A stretch of 23,043 nucleotides of DNA from Candidatus Delongbacteria bacterium (GTDB lineage: Bacteria; JAGOEH01): NCBI GenBank assembly GCA_017997825.1, contig JAGOEH010000034.1, positions 1 to 23,043 of the forward strand, read 5' to 3'. Both the position numbers and the translations under genes were made by a program. Below, in pieces: positions 1 through 7,666 of the stretch (position 1 is the first letter of the stretch; each line of letters begins with the position of its first letter). The notes below the pieces were generated by a model. The model searched no databases and was not told where the DNA came from. It saw only the letters and a program-made list of their open reading frames with translations.

Positions 1-10
1 GAGGAATACC

Positions 11-976
11 ATGCACATTGTTGAATCTCATGTGGAATTGTCGGCTGAATATCAAAACCAGACCACCATTCGGCAGGAGCTGAGAAGGAATGCCGAAATC
101 CGCCCATCCCAATCGATGGCCATTCCGGCAGCGGATCTATCCCCACGATTGACGGATCGTTATCAAAGCTATGATGCTGCATTTCTCAAGTTGATACGAA
201 TGATGCTGGAGAAACTGGTGGGTCACGATATCGATTGGGGAAAATGGGATGAAAAAATTCAGCGGATTCAAAAGGCATTAGCCGAAGTCAAGACAGAGTT
301 TGATCGAAAGCTTTCGGCTTTTCAGTCCACTAGTCAATTCTCAATGGATCGGATCGAAATCATTCAGAATCACCAAGAACTCGGATTTGAATCCGCCGGG
401 AGCGTCACCACCGAAGATGGACGGCAGATTGATTTTACGATGCGGTTCAAGATGGATCAGGATAGTGTGATGATTCAGGTGGAGGCAGCCGATCCCGTCG
501 TCCAGGCGGTGGCCGATCCCCTTATGATTTCTCTCAATGGGGGAGAGATTAGCCTGAGTCACGAGCGTTTTGACTTCGATCTGAATGCCGATGGCATGGC
601 TGAATCGATTCCGCTATCCGGATCCGGCAGTGGTATTTTCGCGTTGGACAAAAATCGGAACGGGCAAATCGACAATGGACGGGAAGTGATTGGAGCCTTG
701 AGCGGAGACGGATTCTCCGATTTGAAGGCTTTTGATGAAGACAACAACGGATGGATCGATGACCAGGATGCGATATATCAGGAACTACGGATCTGGTTGA
801 AGCAGGTCGATCAGGACAAGTTGATATCGTTGGCTGATGCCCATGTGGGAGCCATCTATCTGGGTAAGACTCAGACCCCTTTTGATCTGGGGGATGGCTT
901 GTTAAGGAATTCCGGACTTTTTTTGGATGAAGACGGGCGGGCCGGCCGAATTCAACAGATCGATTACAAACTGTAA
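11..976 (+). CDS. Cytoplasmic-type protein with three Ca2+-binding-like loops (VCBS/EF-hand-like C-terminal domain)
   Basis: Function unknown. The ATG follows GAGGAA at 1-6 with a usable spacing. The 321-residue product has no signal peptide or membrane segment. Residues 1-160 are polar and helical with no family I recognise. The second half holds three Asp/Asn-rich loops resembling EF-hand or dockerin calcium sites: D188-D190-N192-D194-G, D213-N215-N217-G-Q-I-D221 and D242-D244-N246-G-W-I-D250. From memory, this C-terminal block (loops, then a G-A-I-Y-L-G strand and a terminal G-x-I-Q-Q-I/V-D) recurs in many hypothetical bacterial proteins, often annotated as VCBS-repeat or calcium-binding. 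It ends tail to tail with the aldo/keto reductase with no base between them. Calcium binding is likely; the role is not known, and without a Sec signal it is either cytoplasmic or exported another way. Confidence 0.75.
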   Translation: MHIVESHVELSAEYQNQTTIRQELRRNAEIRPSQSMAIPAADLSPRLTDRYQSYDAAFLKLIRMMLEKLVGHDIDWGKWDEKIQRIQKALAEVKTEFDRKLSAFQSTSQFSMDRIEIIQNHQELGFESAGSVTTEDGRQIDFTMRFKMDQDSVMIQVEAADPVVQAVADPLMISLNGGEISLSHERFDFDLNADGMAESIPLSGSGSGIFALDKNRNGQIDNGREVIGALSGDGFSDLKAFDEDNNGWIDDQDAIYQELRIWLKQVDQDKLISLADAHVGAIYLGKTQTPFDLGDGLLRNSGLFLDEDGRAGRIQQIDYKL

Positions 977-982
977 TTACAG
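971..982. repeat. 12-bp perfect palindrome containing both convergent stop codons
   Basis: CTGTAATTACAG is its own reverse complement. Both flanking genes end in the codons CTG TAA, so the two TAA stops abut exactly at 976/977. It is too short and lacks a T-run to be an intrinsic terminator. It may be coincidence, but it leaves no non-coding space between the two genes. Confidence 0.8.
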
Positions 983-1966
983 GGTGATCTGATCGATCCG
1001 GGCCAATTCTTCAGGCTCAAATCCGAGTTGTGTCAAACACTCCAAATTTTCCTCGAGCTGTGAAACAGTCCGACACCCGACAATAACCGAGCTGATAAAC
1101 GGTTGATGGAGAATCCAGGCCAGGGCCATGGCCGAAATCGACTGGCCGCGTTGGTCCGCGATGGCCTTCAATTGTCTGACTTTTTGCAGTTTTTGCTCGG
1201 TGATATGATCCGGCTGAAGATAACCGTGAGGATTGGCGGCTCGGGATTGATCGGGAATCCCTTCCAGGTACTTACCGGTTAAAATACCCTGTGCCAGGGG
1301 TGAAAAAACGACACACCCCAGTCCGTTTCGCTGAATGCACCCGGCCAGCTTGCTTTCCATGGTCCGGTTCAACAGCGAGTAGGAGGGCTGATGGACCAGG
1401 CATCGGATATTCCGGACACTCAATCCGGCCAGAGCTTTTAAGGTTTGCTTGGGATTGTAAGATGATATCCCGGCATAAAGGGCTTTGCCTTGCTGAACGG
1501 CTTGAGCCAATGCTTCCATGGTCTCCTCGACCGGAGTATCCGGATCGGGACGATGAGAATAAAAAATATCGACATAGTCTAATCCCATCCGTTTCAAACT
1601 TTGATCCAGACTGGCGATCAGATACTTCTTTGAACCCCATTCTCCATAAGGACCATCCCACATCCGATAGCCGGCTTTGGTCGAGATGACCAGCTCATCC
1701 CGATAAGGTCTCAGATTGTCGTGTAGGATTCGGCCGAACGTTTCTTCGGCTGAACCTGGAGGAGGACCATAATTGTTGGCCAGATCAAAATGGGTGATCC
1801 CATGATCAAAAGCCTTTAACACGATTTCCCGGGCCGTTTGATAGCTGTCGTACCCCCCGAAATTGTGCCACAGGCCAAGCGACAGCAGCGGCAGCATCAA
1901 TCCGCTGCGGCCGCAACGCCGGTATTCCATTCGGCTGTATCGATTTGAATCGGCTGTGTATACCAT
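977..1966 (-). CDS. gpr: Aldo/keto reductase, YghZ/Gpr type (L-glyceraldehyde 3-phosphate reductase family)
   Basis: A 329-residue NADPH-dependent aldo/keto reductase. It closely follows E. coli YghZ (346 aa) from its N-terminus (M-V-Y-T-A-D-S-N-R-Y) through S-L-G-L-W-H-N-F, the D-L-A-N-N-Y-G-P-P-P-G-S-A-E-E motif, S-T-K-A-G-Y and Y-S-H-R. The catalytic tetrad is visible as D61, Y66, K97 and H138. The family detoxifies aldehydes such as methylglyoxal and reduces L-glyceraldehyde 3-phosphate; the exact substrate here is inferred. I chose the ATG at 1966 rather than 2029 because AAAGGAG lies 9 nt upstream, it matches the family start, and it removes the overlap with the upstream gene (stop at 1984). 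It is the last gene of the minus-strand run and is probably cotranscribed with the surface-protein gene 17 bp upstream. Confidence 0.92.
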   Translation of the reverse strand: MVYTADSNRYSRMEYRRCGRSGLMLPLLSLGLWHNFGGYDSYQTAREIVLKAFDHGITHFDLANNYGPPPGSAEETFGRILHDNLRPYRDELVISTKAGYRMWDGPYGEWGSKKYLIASLDQSLKRMGLDYVDIFYSHRPDPDTPVEETMEALAQAVQQGKALYAGISSYNPKQTLKALAGLSVRNIRCLVHQPSYSLLNRTMESKLAGCIQRNGLGCVVFSPLAQGILTGKYLEGIPDQSRAANPHGYLQPDHITEQKLQKVRQLKAIADQRGQSISAMALAWILHQPFISSVIVGCRTVSQLEENLECLTQLGFEPEELARIDQITL

Positions 1967-1983
1967 TGTATAGGGCTCCTTTT

Positions 1984-4797
1984 CTATTTTATCCGGATCA
2001 TCTTCCCAATCATGATTTGATCTCCGCACTCCAGACGGTACAAATATAATCCGCTTGATACCGGTCTCCCATCATGATCGATTCCACTCCATCGGGTATG
2101 ATGAATTCCGGCCGCCATTATTTGGTCAACCAGCCGGATTACACTTCGTCCTGCCAAATCATAGACAATCAGCTTAACCCGGACTGACTGCTCGATGGTT
2201 AATGAGAAGGTCGTTGATTCATTGAATGGATTGGGATGCTGGATCAGAGAGACACTCGGTGGGATTGAATCCGATTCGTCAACTCCTACCAGGACGAATG
2301 GACTGAGGGAACTGAGATTGTCCTCCAGGTCGTAGGCTCCTACTCCATATTTCTGATTGGAGGAGGCGGAATTATCACTGAAAAAGGTATCAACAATACC
2401 GGAAGCGATCCGTTTCAAGCTGGAGGTGGATGGTCCCGCATACAGGGCATATCCTTTCAGATCAGGATCGGTTACCGCATTCCAGCTGAATTGAGTGTTG
2501 AGACCGACCCGTTTCATGATGGGAGAACGGGGAAAGGCCGGCGGGGTTTGATCTTGGGAAGAGGTTGTTTTAAACGTCAAATCGGTTCGTCCGATCTGGC
2601 GGCCGGAATAGTCCACCGAATAGGCTTTTATTTGGTAAAGGGAATTGGATTTAAGATTCTGTAGCACCATTTTGTGCTGAGTGGTTTTATGGTCATCATT
2701 GAACACAATCCAATCCTGGTTATTGATGGAATACTCGATAAAGCTGGAGGCATCTTCCGAGGTACTCCACTCGATGATGGCGGCATGATTGTTGCTGTAG
2801 GTGGAGACTGGTGTCCGGGTGAAGGTCAGCGGCTGTGGGGTTGATGCGGTGGAAGTATTGAAGCTCTTGAGAGCTGAAGTTAGAAGCTGATTGTCAAAGG
2901 CCGCATTACGAGTCCGATAATAATAAGTCGAATGATCGTTCAGATTTCCCACCATGACCTGATGGCGGGAAACCGGTATCTGCTGACAGCAGGTCGTCCA
3001 GGTCGTCTGATTTTCGGTAAGCTCAACCGAACTGTTGCAGGGACGATCCGTGTCCCACTCGAATAGATAAACCCGATTGCCCAGGCTGGTGATTCGGGTA
3101 GGGGTGATTTGGGTTGCGACTGGGGCGGTATTGGTATTGAGTGTTTTAAATACATACAGCGGCTTACCGGGTTCCGGCTGCCAGCCCTCATTTCCATTGA
3201 TGTCATCCAACCGAATCTGGTAGTAATAAATCTGATCGGCTTTTAAACTGCTGAGCGTGATCCAGTGATTGATGTCATAGCGGGAGGTAGCTTTTGAAAC
3301 CATATCCGACATGTCCGGTTGAGTGGCATAGAACAGCGTGATCAGACTGGGTTCATCGCTTTTAAGATAAAGGATGACCTGGGATGCGTTTTTATCGACG
3401 ATCGAGGGGCCTGTCATCACTCGGGGGGCGGTTTCATCGGCCGTACCGGAGGTGCTGAAGGAATTATTATTGTTCCCCGGGGGTTGGTAGCGGCATCCCG
3501 GTTGAATCGTATAAGCCGGGGATGGAGTATAGGATTGCAGGTTCAAATCCGGCCAAATCCGAATATTGGACCACAGCATATGGGTTCCGTTACTGAAATA
3601 GAACGCCATGGAAGACCGTAAATCAAAAATATAAATCAGATAATAATAGGTTTGATCGGCGTTCAGATTGAGCAACTCAAATAGCTGATACTGGCCGTAA
3701 TATAGACTGCCGGTCGAACCGACGGGGTTGGAATGGGCAATATCCGGAGTGGTGTAATAGTATAAAATGGAAAAGGAGAGTTCGTCGGTTTCCAGATAAA
3801 CATAGGCCCGATCCTGGTAGCTGAAAACGACAGGCCCATAAGTGATTTGGGGAGGATCGGCATCCGGTTGGGGCAGGGTTTTCAATTGAAATGGTTTATA
3901 ATCCCACATCACGGTTCGTCCCCAGATTGAAAAATAGAGTCCCGGCTGGTAATTGAACAGGGTATTGGGAGCCAGATAGTGTCCCGTATAGGGATTGGCC
4001 AGATAATCCAGATAATCGTCCGGAATCAGCACGAAATGGGTATAATCGTAATCTTTTTCGGTATTGAGAAAGTATTTCTTGGATTGGTTCTGATAGTATT
4101 CCAACTGGATGACTCCGGGCGCCGGCAGATCGGAAACGAAGCCGATTACGGCCATGCTGTCCGATGTTGAGATAAGGCTGGGCTCATACAGCAGGTAGGT
4201 GGTGGTGATTTCTTGAGTATTGGAAACGAAGTAGTAAATATAGGAATAATAGGTTTGTCCGTAATAATCGGTCAATTCGATGATGAAATAGACCACTTGG
4301 TTGGTCTGTAGGGCATCCATACTGAACTCGACCAAGCGGTTGTCTTCTTCCGGATCGAGGACGCCATCCCGAACTTGATCATAATAGAGGGTATTGTCCA
4401 CCACATTATAACCATAGTAGACCCTGGCGCCCAATAATGGGGTATCGGTCTGAAGCATCATCAGAGCCCAGGTGGCGCTGTTGACATAAATAAATGGACC
4501 TTTGACGAACCAGATGGTTCCGGAACTCGGTTTCGACAAAGGGTTTTGGGCATGAAACGCGTTACTGATAAAACGGCGGATCCGGTTGCCGGTTGCGAAA
4601 GAGGGAGGTGTGGGTTTGAGGGGAGCGATGGCCGTCTTGGAATGTGTCGTCTGATATCCCGGCATTAAACCGGGCTTATCATGGAGAGCACGCGTATGTC
4701 GCTGGTTCGGAAGGTTAAAATGACGCAGATCCGGTTTGTTCCGACCGGCGATGCCGGCGGATAGAATCAATAGCAGCATTGCGACCCGACCAAACAT
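1984..4797 (-). CDS. Secreted Fn3-like repeat protein with C-terminal type A T9SS sorting domain
   Basis: A 937-residue exported protein. The N-terminus (M-F-G-R-V-A-M-L-L-L-I-L-S-A-G-I-A-G) is a signal peptide with no lipobox Cys. The next ~400 residues are rich in Tyr, aromatic residues and Asn, with at least one Fn3-like unit near 315-415. Four more Fn3-like modules follow at about 452-555, 556-653, 654-745 and 751-843, each with a W-D/S-T-type strand and a Y-Y-Y or Y-x-I-K-A strand. The last ~85 residues are a type A T9SS sorting domain: H-P-N-P-F-N at 854-859, V-Y-D-L-A-G-R, W-x-G-x-D-x-x-G-R-P-V-x-S-G-L-Y-L-Y, and a basic end. This class is exported through SprA and attached to the surface or released. 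Start 4797 has AAGGGGG 6 nt upstream; the longer start at 4824 has no SD. The job is unknown, with an adhesin-like or surface-scaffold role most likely. Confidence 0.9.
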   Translation of the reverse strand: MFGRVAMLLLILSAGIAGRNKPDLRHFNLPNQRHTRALHDKPGLMPGYQTTHSKTAIAPLKPTPPSFATGNRIRRFISNAFHAQNPLSKPSSGTIWFVKGPFIYVNSATWALMMLQTDTPLLGARVYYGYNVVDNTLYYDQVRDGVLDPEEDNRLVEFSMDALQTNQVVYFIIELTDYYGQTYYSYIYYFVSNTQEITTTYLLYEPSLISTSDSMAVIGFVSDLPAPGVIQLEYYQNQSKKYFLNTEKDYDYTHFVLIPDDYLDYLANPYTGHYLAPNTLFNYQPGLYFSIWGRTVMWDYKPFQLKTLPQPDADPPQITYGPVVFSYQDRAYVYLETDELSFSILYYYTTPDIAHSNPVGSTGSLYYGQYQLFELLNLNADQTYYYLIYIFDLRSSMAFYFSNGTHMLWSNIRIWPDLNLQSYTPSPAYTIQPGCRYQPPGNNNNSFSTSGTADETAPRVMTGPSIVDKNASQVILYLKSDEPSLITLFYATQPDMSDMVSKATSRYDINHWITLSSLKADQIYYYQIRLDDINGNEGWQPEPGKPLYVFKTLNTNTAPVATQITPTRITSLGNRVYLFEWDTDRPCNSSVELTENQTTWTTCCQQIPVSRHQVMVGNLNDHSTYYYRTRNAAFDNQLLTSALKSFNTSTASTPQPLTFTRTPVSTYSNNHAAIIEWSTSEDASSFIEYSINNQDWIVFNDDHKTTQHKMVLQNLKSNSLYQIKAYSVDYSGRQIGRTDLTFKTTSSQDQTPPAFPRSPIMKRVGLNTQFSWNAVTDPDLKGYALYAGPSTSSLKRIASGIVDTFFSDNSASSNQKYGVGAYDLEDNLSSLSPFVLVGVDESDSIPPSVSLIQHPNPFNESTTFSLTIEQSVRVKLIVYDLAGRSVIRLVDQIMAAGIHHTRWSGIDHDGRPVSSGLYLYRLECGDQIMIGKMIRIK

Positions 4798-4803
4798 AAG
4801 ATA

Positions 4804-4810
4804 CCCCCTT
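4804..4810 (-). promoter_or_regulatory. Shine-Dalgarno site that sets the start of the T9SS-sorted protein
   Basis: AAGGGGG on the minus strand, 6 nt before the ATG at 4797. No comparable site precedes the alternative ATG at 4824. Confidence 0.75.
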
Positions 4811-4848
4811 AGGCTTGAACCCATGTCAGTCCGGCATGGTGAATCGCG

Positions 4849-5805
4849 TTACAGCATCTGGACGGAAGGATGCTCGCTCAAATCCATTTCAAGGGCGGCT
4901 TTTAAGGCGATAACGGCCACTTCGACCTGCTCGTCATCAGGGGGTTGCGTCGTGATTCGCTGTAGCGATATCCCGGGAAAAATCATCAATCGAATAATCG
5001 GATGATCGCATTTCTTGGCGGAAAAACGCAATAGTTCATAGGATAATCCCGAGATGAGCGGAATCAGGCTAATGTGATAGATCAACCGTACCCAGTAAGC
5101 CGGGGTGGTCCATATCATGGAGACCAAGGTGTCGATGCCGGAAAAAACCAGGATCGATACCAGCAGCACAAAAAACATAAAGCTGGTTCCACATCGAGGG
5201 TGGATGGTCGAAAACTGCTGGATGATTGCCGGTATCAACGCTTGTTCTTTTTCATAGGCATGAACCGATCGATGTTCGGCTCCGTGGTACTGAAAAAGCC
5301 GCTTGACATCCTTTAAAAAACTGATGATCCAGATGTAGATAACAAAGAAAATGATTCGGATGATTCCGGTAAAAAGATTGAAATAGAGATTATCTCGGCT
5401 TAGATCCAGCCAATCGGCCAGTCGGTAGGGAAGCCAGGCGAAGAGCAGAAAAGCCAGTGCTAAAGCGACCACAAAGGATAGATACTCTTCGGCCTTTTCC
5501 TTGATCGGATTGGGACGCCGGTTCTTTTTCTGGTACTCTTCGTCATCCAACATGGCCCGTTGGGCGGAAAAGGTCAGGGTTCCGATACCGATTCTCATCA
5601 TTTCGATCAGGGATACGAATCCCCGGATGAGCGGTAATCCTGCCCATCGATGTCGTTTGGTATAACTGATGAACGGCTGCCGTTTGACTTCGACGCTTTT
5701 ATCTTTGCGCCGGATGGCGGTTGCTATATAGTCGGGGCCCCGCATCATGACTCCTTCAATGACGGCTTGCCCTCCGATAGCGATTTCTTTTCTGCCTTGC
5801 GTCAT
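4849..5805 (-). CDS. DUF1385 (YqhQ-like) integral membrane protein
   Basis: A 318-residue membrane protein of the DUF1385/YqhQ family, whose biochemical role is not established (often labelled a putative metal-dependent enzyme). Conserved blocks are visible: G-G-Q-A-V-I-E-G-V-M-M-R-G-P at 11-24, H-G-A-E-H at 174-178, H-P-R-C-G-T-S-F at 202-209, and the C-terminal T-T-x-x-P-D-D-x-Q-V-E-V-A-V-x-A-L at 285-301. Hydrophobic segments lie near 108-128, 141-164, 207-225 and 238-260. Start 5805 has AAGGAG 5 nt upstream; the open frame extends to 5829 but that ATG has no SD. In other bacteria it often sits near rpmE/prfA; here it is 51 bp upstream of the T9SS-sorted protein and probably cotranscribed with it. 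Confidence 0.9.
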   Translation of the reverse strand: MTQGRKEIAIGGQAVIEGVMMRGPDYIATAIRRKDKSVEVKRQPFISYTKRHRWAGLPLIRGFVSLIEMMRIGIGTLTFSAQRAMLDDEEYQKKNRRPNPIKEKAEEYLSFVVALALAFLLFAWLPYRLADWLDLSRDNLYFNLFTGIIRIIFFVIYIWIISFLKDVKRLFQYHGAEHRSVHAYEKEQALIPAIIQQFSTIHPRCGTSFMFFVLLVSILVFSGIDTLVSMIWTTPAYWVRLIYHISLIPLISGLSYELLRFSAKKCDHPIIRLMIFPGISLQRITTQPPDDEQVEVAVIALKAALEMDLSEHPSVQML

Positions 5806-5926
5806 TCCTTCTCCTTGCTGGATTATCATCCCGGATTAGAGCATCCGGCTCGATCCGGAAGCGTATGGTTATCGAACTACTTTTAATGATCGTGTGATCA
5901 AGTGAATGCTTTTTATCAATCAATGG

Positions 5927-6502
5927 CTAATTGCTTTTTATGCGTTTCAACAGCCAGGCCATGTTCTGACCCAATACCGACATGGCTTGGATCCCTTCCT
6001 GATCGCGTTCCACATCCCCCACATCCCGGCCGATTCCGATATTCCAGTAGCTGGATCCGGGAATGATCATCTGGTTGATCAGAAAGAAGTGGTTGATGGA
6101 ATCGAAGGCATGAATCGCTCCGCCTCGCCGGACCGCAATCACGGCGGCTCCGATTTTGTATTTCAGTACGTTGGCGGCACGGCATACACTTCCGCAGCGG
6201 TCGATCAGGGCTTTGGTCTCGCTGGTGATATCCGAAAAATAGACCGGGGACCCGATGATAATGCCGTCCGCCGCAATCATCGTTTCGACACACCTGTTAA
6301 TAATATCGTCATCAAACACACATTTCAGGTTTTTCCGGGTCTGGCATAGCCGGCATCCGGCACATCCCCGGATTTGAAATCCGCCCAGGCTGATCGTCTC
6401 GGTTTCAATCCCCTCCTTATCGAGTTCCTGCAGAACCGTGCGAAGCAGGATGGATGTATTGCCGTTACTGCGAGGACTTCCGTTGAATGCAACCACTTTC
6501 AT
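5927..6502 (-). CDS. Flavodoxin-fold iron-sulfur flavoprotein (NADPH-dependent FMN reductase family)
   Basis: A 191-residue soluble protein. The N-terminal G-S-P-R-S-N-G-N-T-S at 8-17 is the FMN phosphate-binding loop of the NADPH-dependent FMN reductase/flavodoxin fold, and S-P-V-Y-F at 85-89 belongs to the isoalloxazine site. A compact cysteine motif, C47-x2-C50-x2-C53-x7-C61, matches the iron-sulfur flavoprotein (Isf) subgroup, which carries one [4Fe-4S] cluster and moves electrons from ferredoxin-type donors in anaerobes. Physiological partner and acceptor are not evident. The gene starts 9 nt after nagB and its Shine-Dalgarno (TAGGAG) overlaps the nagB stop codon, so translation is probably coupled. 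Confidence 0.88.
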   Translation of the reverse strand: MKVVAFNGSPRSNGNTSILLRTVLQELDKEGIETETISLGGFQIRGCAGCRLCQTRKNLKCVFDDDIINRCVETMIAADGIIIGSPVYFSDITSETKALIDRCGSVCRAANVLKYKIGAAVIAVRRGGAIHAFDSINHFFLINQMIIPGSSYWNIGIGRDVGDVERDQEGIQAMSVLGQNMAWLLKRIKSN

Positions 6503-6511
6503 CTTGCACTC

Positions 6512-7321
6512 CTATAGTTTAGGTAAAAGGTTGAGATTGATCTTTTCGATATCCTTAAAATATTTGACGGTACCCACCTTGAGTTCCATGGTGGCTTCTT
6601 CATCACAGGCAATAATGCCCTGGGGATGGAGTTGCAGGGCCGAAACCGTCCACATATGGTTGACTCCTTCCTCCACGACCTGCTTTAAAGCCCTGGCTTT
6701 TTTGTAACCATTGATGATCAACAGGACTTCATCGGCATCCATCACCGTTCCAACTCCAACTGTCAGAGCGGTTTTAGGCACCTTATCCATGTCATGATCA
6801 AAAAAACGAGAATTGGCCAGGATCGTGTCATAGGTCAGGGTTTTAACCCGTGTTCGGGAGCGGAGCGAGGAGCCCGGCTCATTGAACGCTATATGGCCGT
6901 CCGGCCCGATTCCGCCCAGAAACAAACGGATACCGCCATGCTCTTTGATTCGATCCTCATATCGGGCACACTCTTGTGCCGGATCAGGCGCGTTCCCGTT
7001 CAGAATATTGATATTCTCAGGCTTGATATCGATATGACTAAAAAAATGGTGCCACATAAAGTAATGGTAGCTTTCAGGATGGTCCTCAGGAATGCCGACA
7101 TATTCATCCATATTGAAGGTGACAACGTTCTGGAACGATACTTGTCCGGCCTTTACCAGTTTTATCAATTCCTGGTAGGTGGCAATCGGTGAGGAACCGG
7201 TCGGCAATCCCAACGTGAAAGGATTTTCGGCCGTGGGCTGATAGCGATTGATGGCGGCGGCCACATAATAGGCAACCCATTGGCTTAAAGAAGCATAATG
7301 ATTAAAAATCAAAATTCTCAT
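6512..7321 (-). CDS. nagB: Glucosamine-6-phosphate deaminase NagB
   Basis: A 269-residue cytoplasmic enzyme converting glucosamine 6-phosphate to fructose 6-phosphate and ammonia in amino-sugar catabolism. The full NagB pattern is present: G-L-P-T-G-S-S-P at 38-45, the proton-abstracting Asp in N-M-D-E-Y (D72), and [14 protein letters not shown] with D141, H143 and E148 at the same numbers as E. coli NagB (266 aa). AGAGGGG precedes the ATG by 5 nt. No nagA, transporter or regulator lies in the window, so the amino sugar may come from cell-wall turnover or chitin elsewhere; that is inference. It heads the minus-strand run, with its own promoter at 7415-7443 and a possible leader attenuator. 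Confidence 0.97.
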   Translation of the reverse strand: MRILIFNHYASLSQWVAYYVAAAINRYQPTAENPFTLGLPTGSSPIATYQELIKLVKAGQVSFQNVVTFNMDEYVGIPEDHPESYHYFMWHHFFSHIDIKPENINILNGNAPDPAQECARYEDRIKEHGGIRLFLGGIGPDGHIAFNEPGSSLRSRTRVKTLTYDTILANSRFFDHDMDKVPKTALTVGVGTVMDADEVLLIINGYKKARALKQVVEEGVNHMWTVSALQLHPQGIIACDEEATMELKVGTVKYFKDIEKINLNLLPKL

Positions 7322-7368
7322 AACAACCCCTCTGGTTGGTGGATGGGATCAAAAAGGCAACTAAACAT

Positions 7369-7400
7369 AAAAAATCCGTTAAGGATTAGTCACCGGATTT
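7369..7400 (-). terminator. Possible attenuator hairpin in the nagB leader
   Basis: On the minus strand AAATCCG and CGGATTT form a 7-bp stem around a 15-nt loop, with the T-run continuing to six T (A-run 7369-7374 on the plus strand). It lies between the predicted nagB start of transcription (~7408) and the start codon. The shape is that of a weak intrinsic terminator, so leader regulation is possible, but the stem is AT-rich with a large loop. Confidence 0.35.
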
Positions 7401-7414
7401 CGGATTCATTTTTC

Positions 7415-7443
7415 AATATATATCATCTGAGAGTGTTTGGCAA
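7415..7443 (-). promoter_or_regulatory. Sigma70-type promoter for nagB
   Basis: On the minus strand, TTGCCA (7443-7438), 17-bp spacer, TATATT (7420-7415). Both boxes are five of six to consensus. Predicted leader is about 87 nt. Confidence 0.65.
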
Positions 7444-7512
7444 TACCATATTTTCAATTTCAGCTACCAAACTTACAGAGTTAATGGTGGATCGCAGATA
7501 AAGAGATTAAGC

Positions 7513-7542
7513 TTGACATTTCCGGATTTTAGGATTAATTAT
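7513..7542 (+). promoter_or_regulatory. Candidate promoter for the DUF362/NosR-like pair
   Basis: Perfect TTGACA at 7513-7518, 18-bp spacer, AATTAT at 7537-7542 (four of six). The -10 is weak, so the exact start is uncertain. Confidence 0.45.
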
Positions 7543-7654
7543 GGGATAAGGGAGAGTTTTGAACACCGATTGCCCTGATCGACTTATGTGGCCGTTATTC
7601 CTGGAATCCGGCCGAATGGGTTACCGGAGAGACAAAAACCAACACTACCAATCA

Positions 7655-7661
7655 AAGGAAG
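7655..7661 (+). promoter_or_regulatory. Shine-Dalgarno site that sets the DUF362 start
   Basis: AAGGAAG, 5 nt before ATG 7667. It favours this start over the in-frame TTG at 7559. Confidence 0.7.
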
Positions 7662-7666
7662 TCGGG

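Larger units (their letters stand above)
7322..7666. other. Divergent intergenic region between nagB and the DUF362 gene
   Basis: No gene is supported in these 345 bp. It holds the nagB promoter and leader hairpin (minus strand) and a weaker promoter for the redox pair (plus strand). An open frame from TTG 7559 continues in frame into the DUF362 gene, but its 36 extra residues do not look like the family. Confidence 0.7.

Noticed and set aside
1291-1689. 132-codon plus-strand frame opposite the aldo/keto reductase
   Set aside because: Shadow of a well-supported gene on the other strand.
5887-5900. TGATC-gtgt-GATCA inverted repeat between the flavoprotein and DUF1385 genes, considered as terminator or operator
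   Set aside because: Only 5-bp arms, no T-run of note, and GATC words are frequent throughout the window.
5906-6349. 147-codon plus-strand frame opposite the iron-sulfur flavoprotein
   Set aside because: The minus-strand product has clear family motifs over the same bases; this frame is its shadow.
6794-7192. 132-codon plus-strand frame opposite nagB
   Set aside because: Antisense to a complete NagB with all catalytic residues; no SD or family features.
7559-7666. N-terminal extension of the DUF362 protein from TTG 7559 (GGAGAG nearby)
   Set aside because: The 36 extra residues are not family-like, while ATG 7667 has a good SD and the conserved N-terminus.
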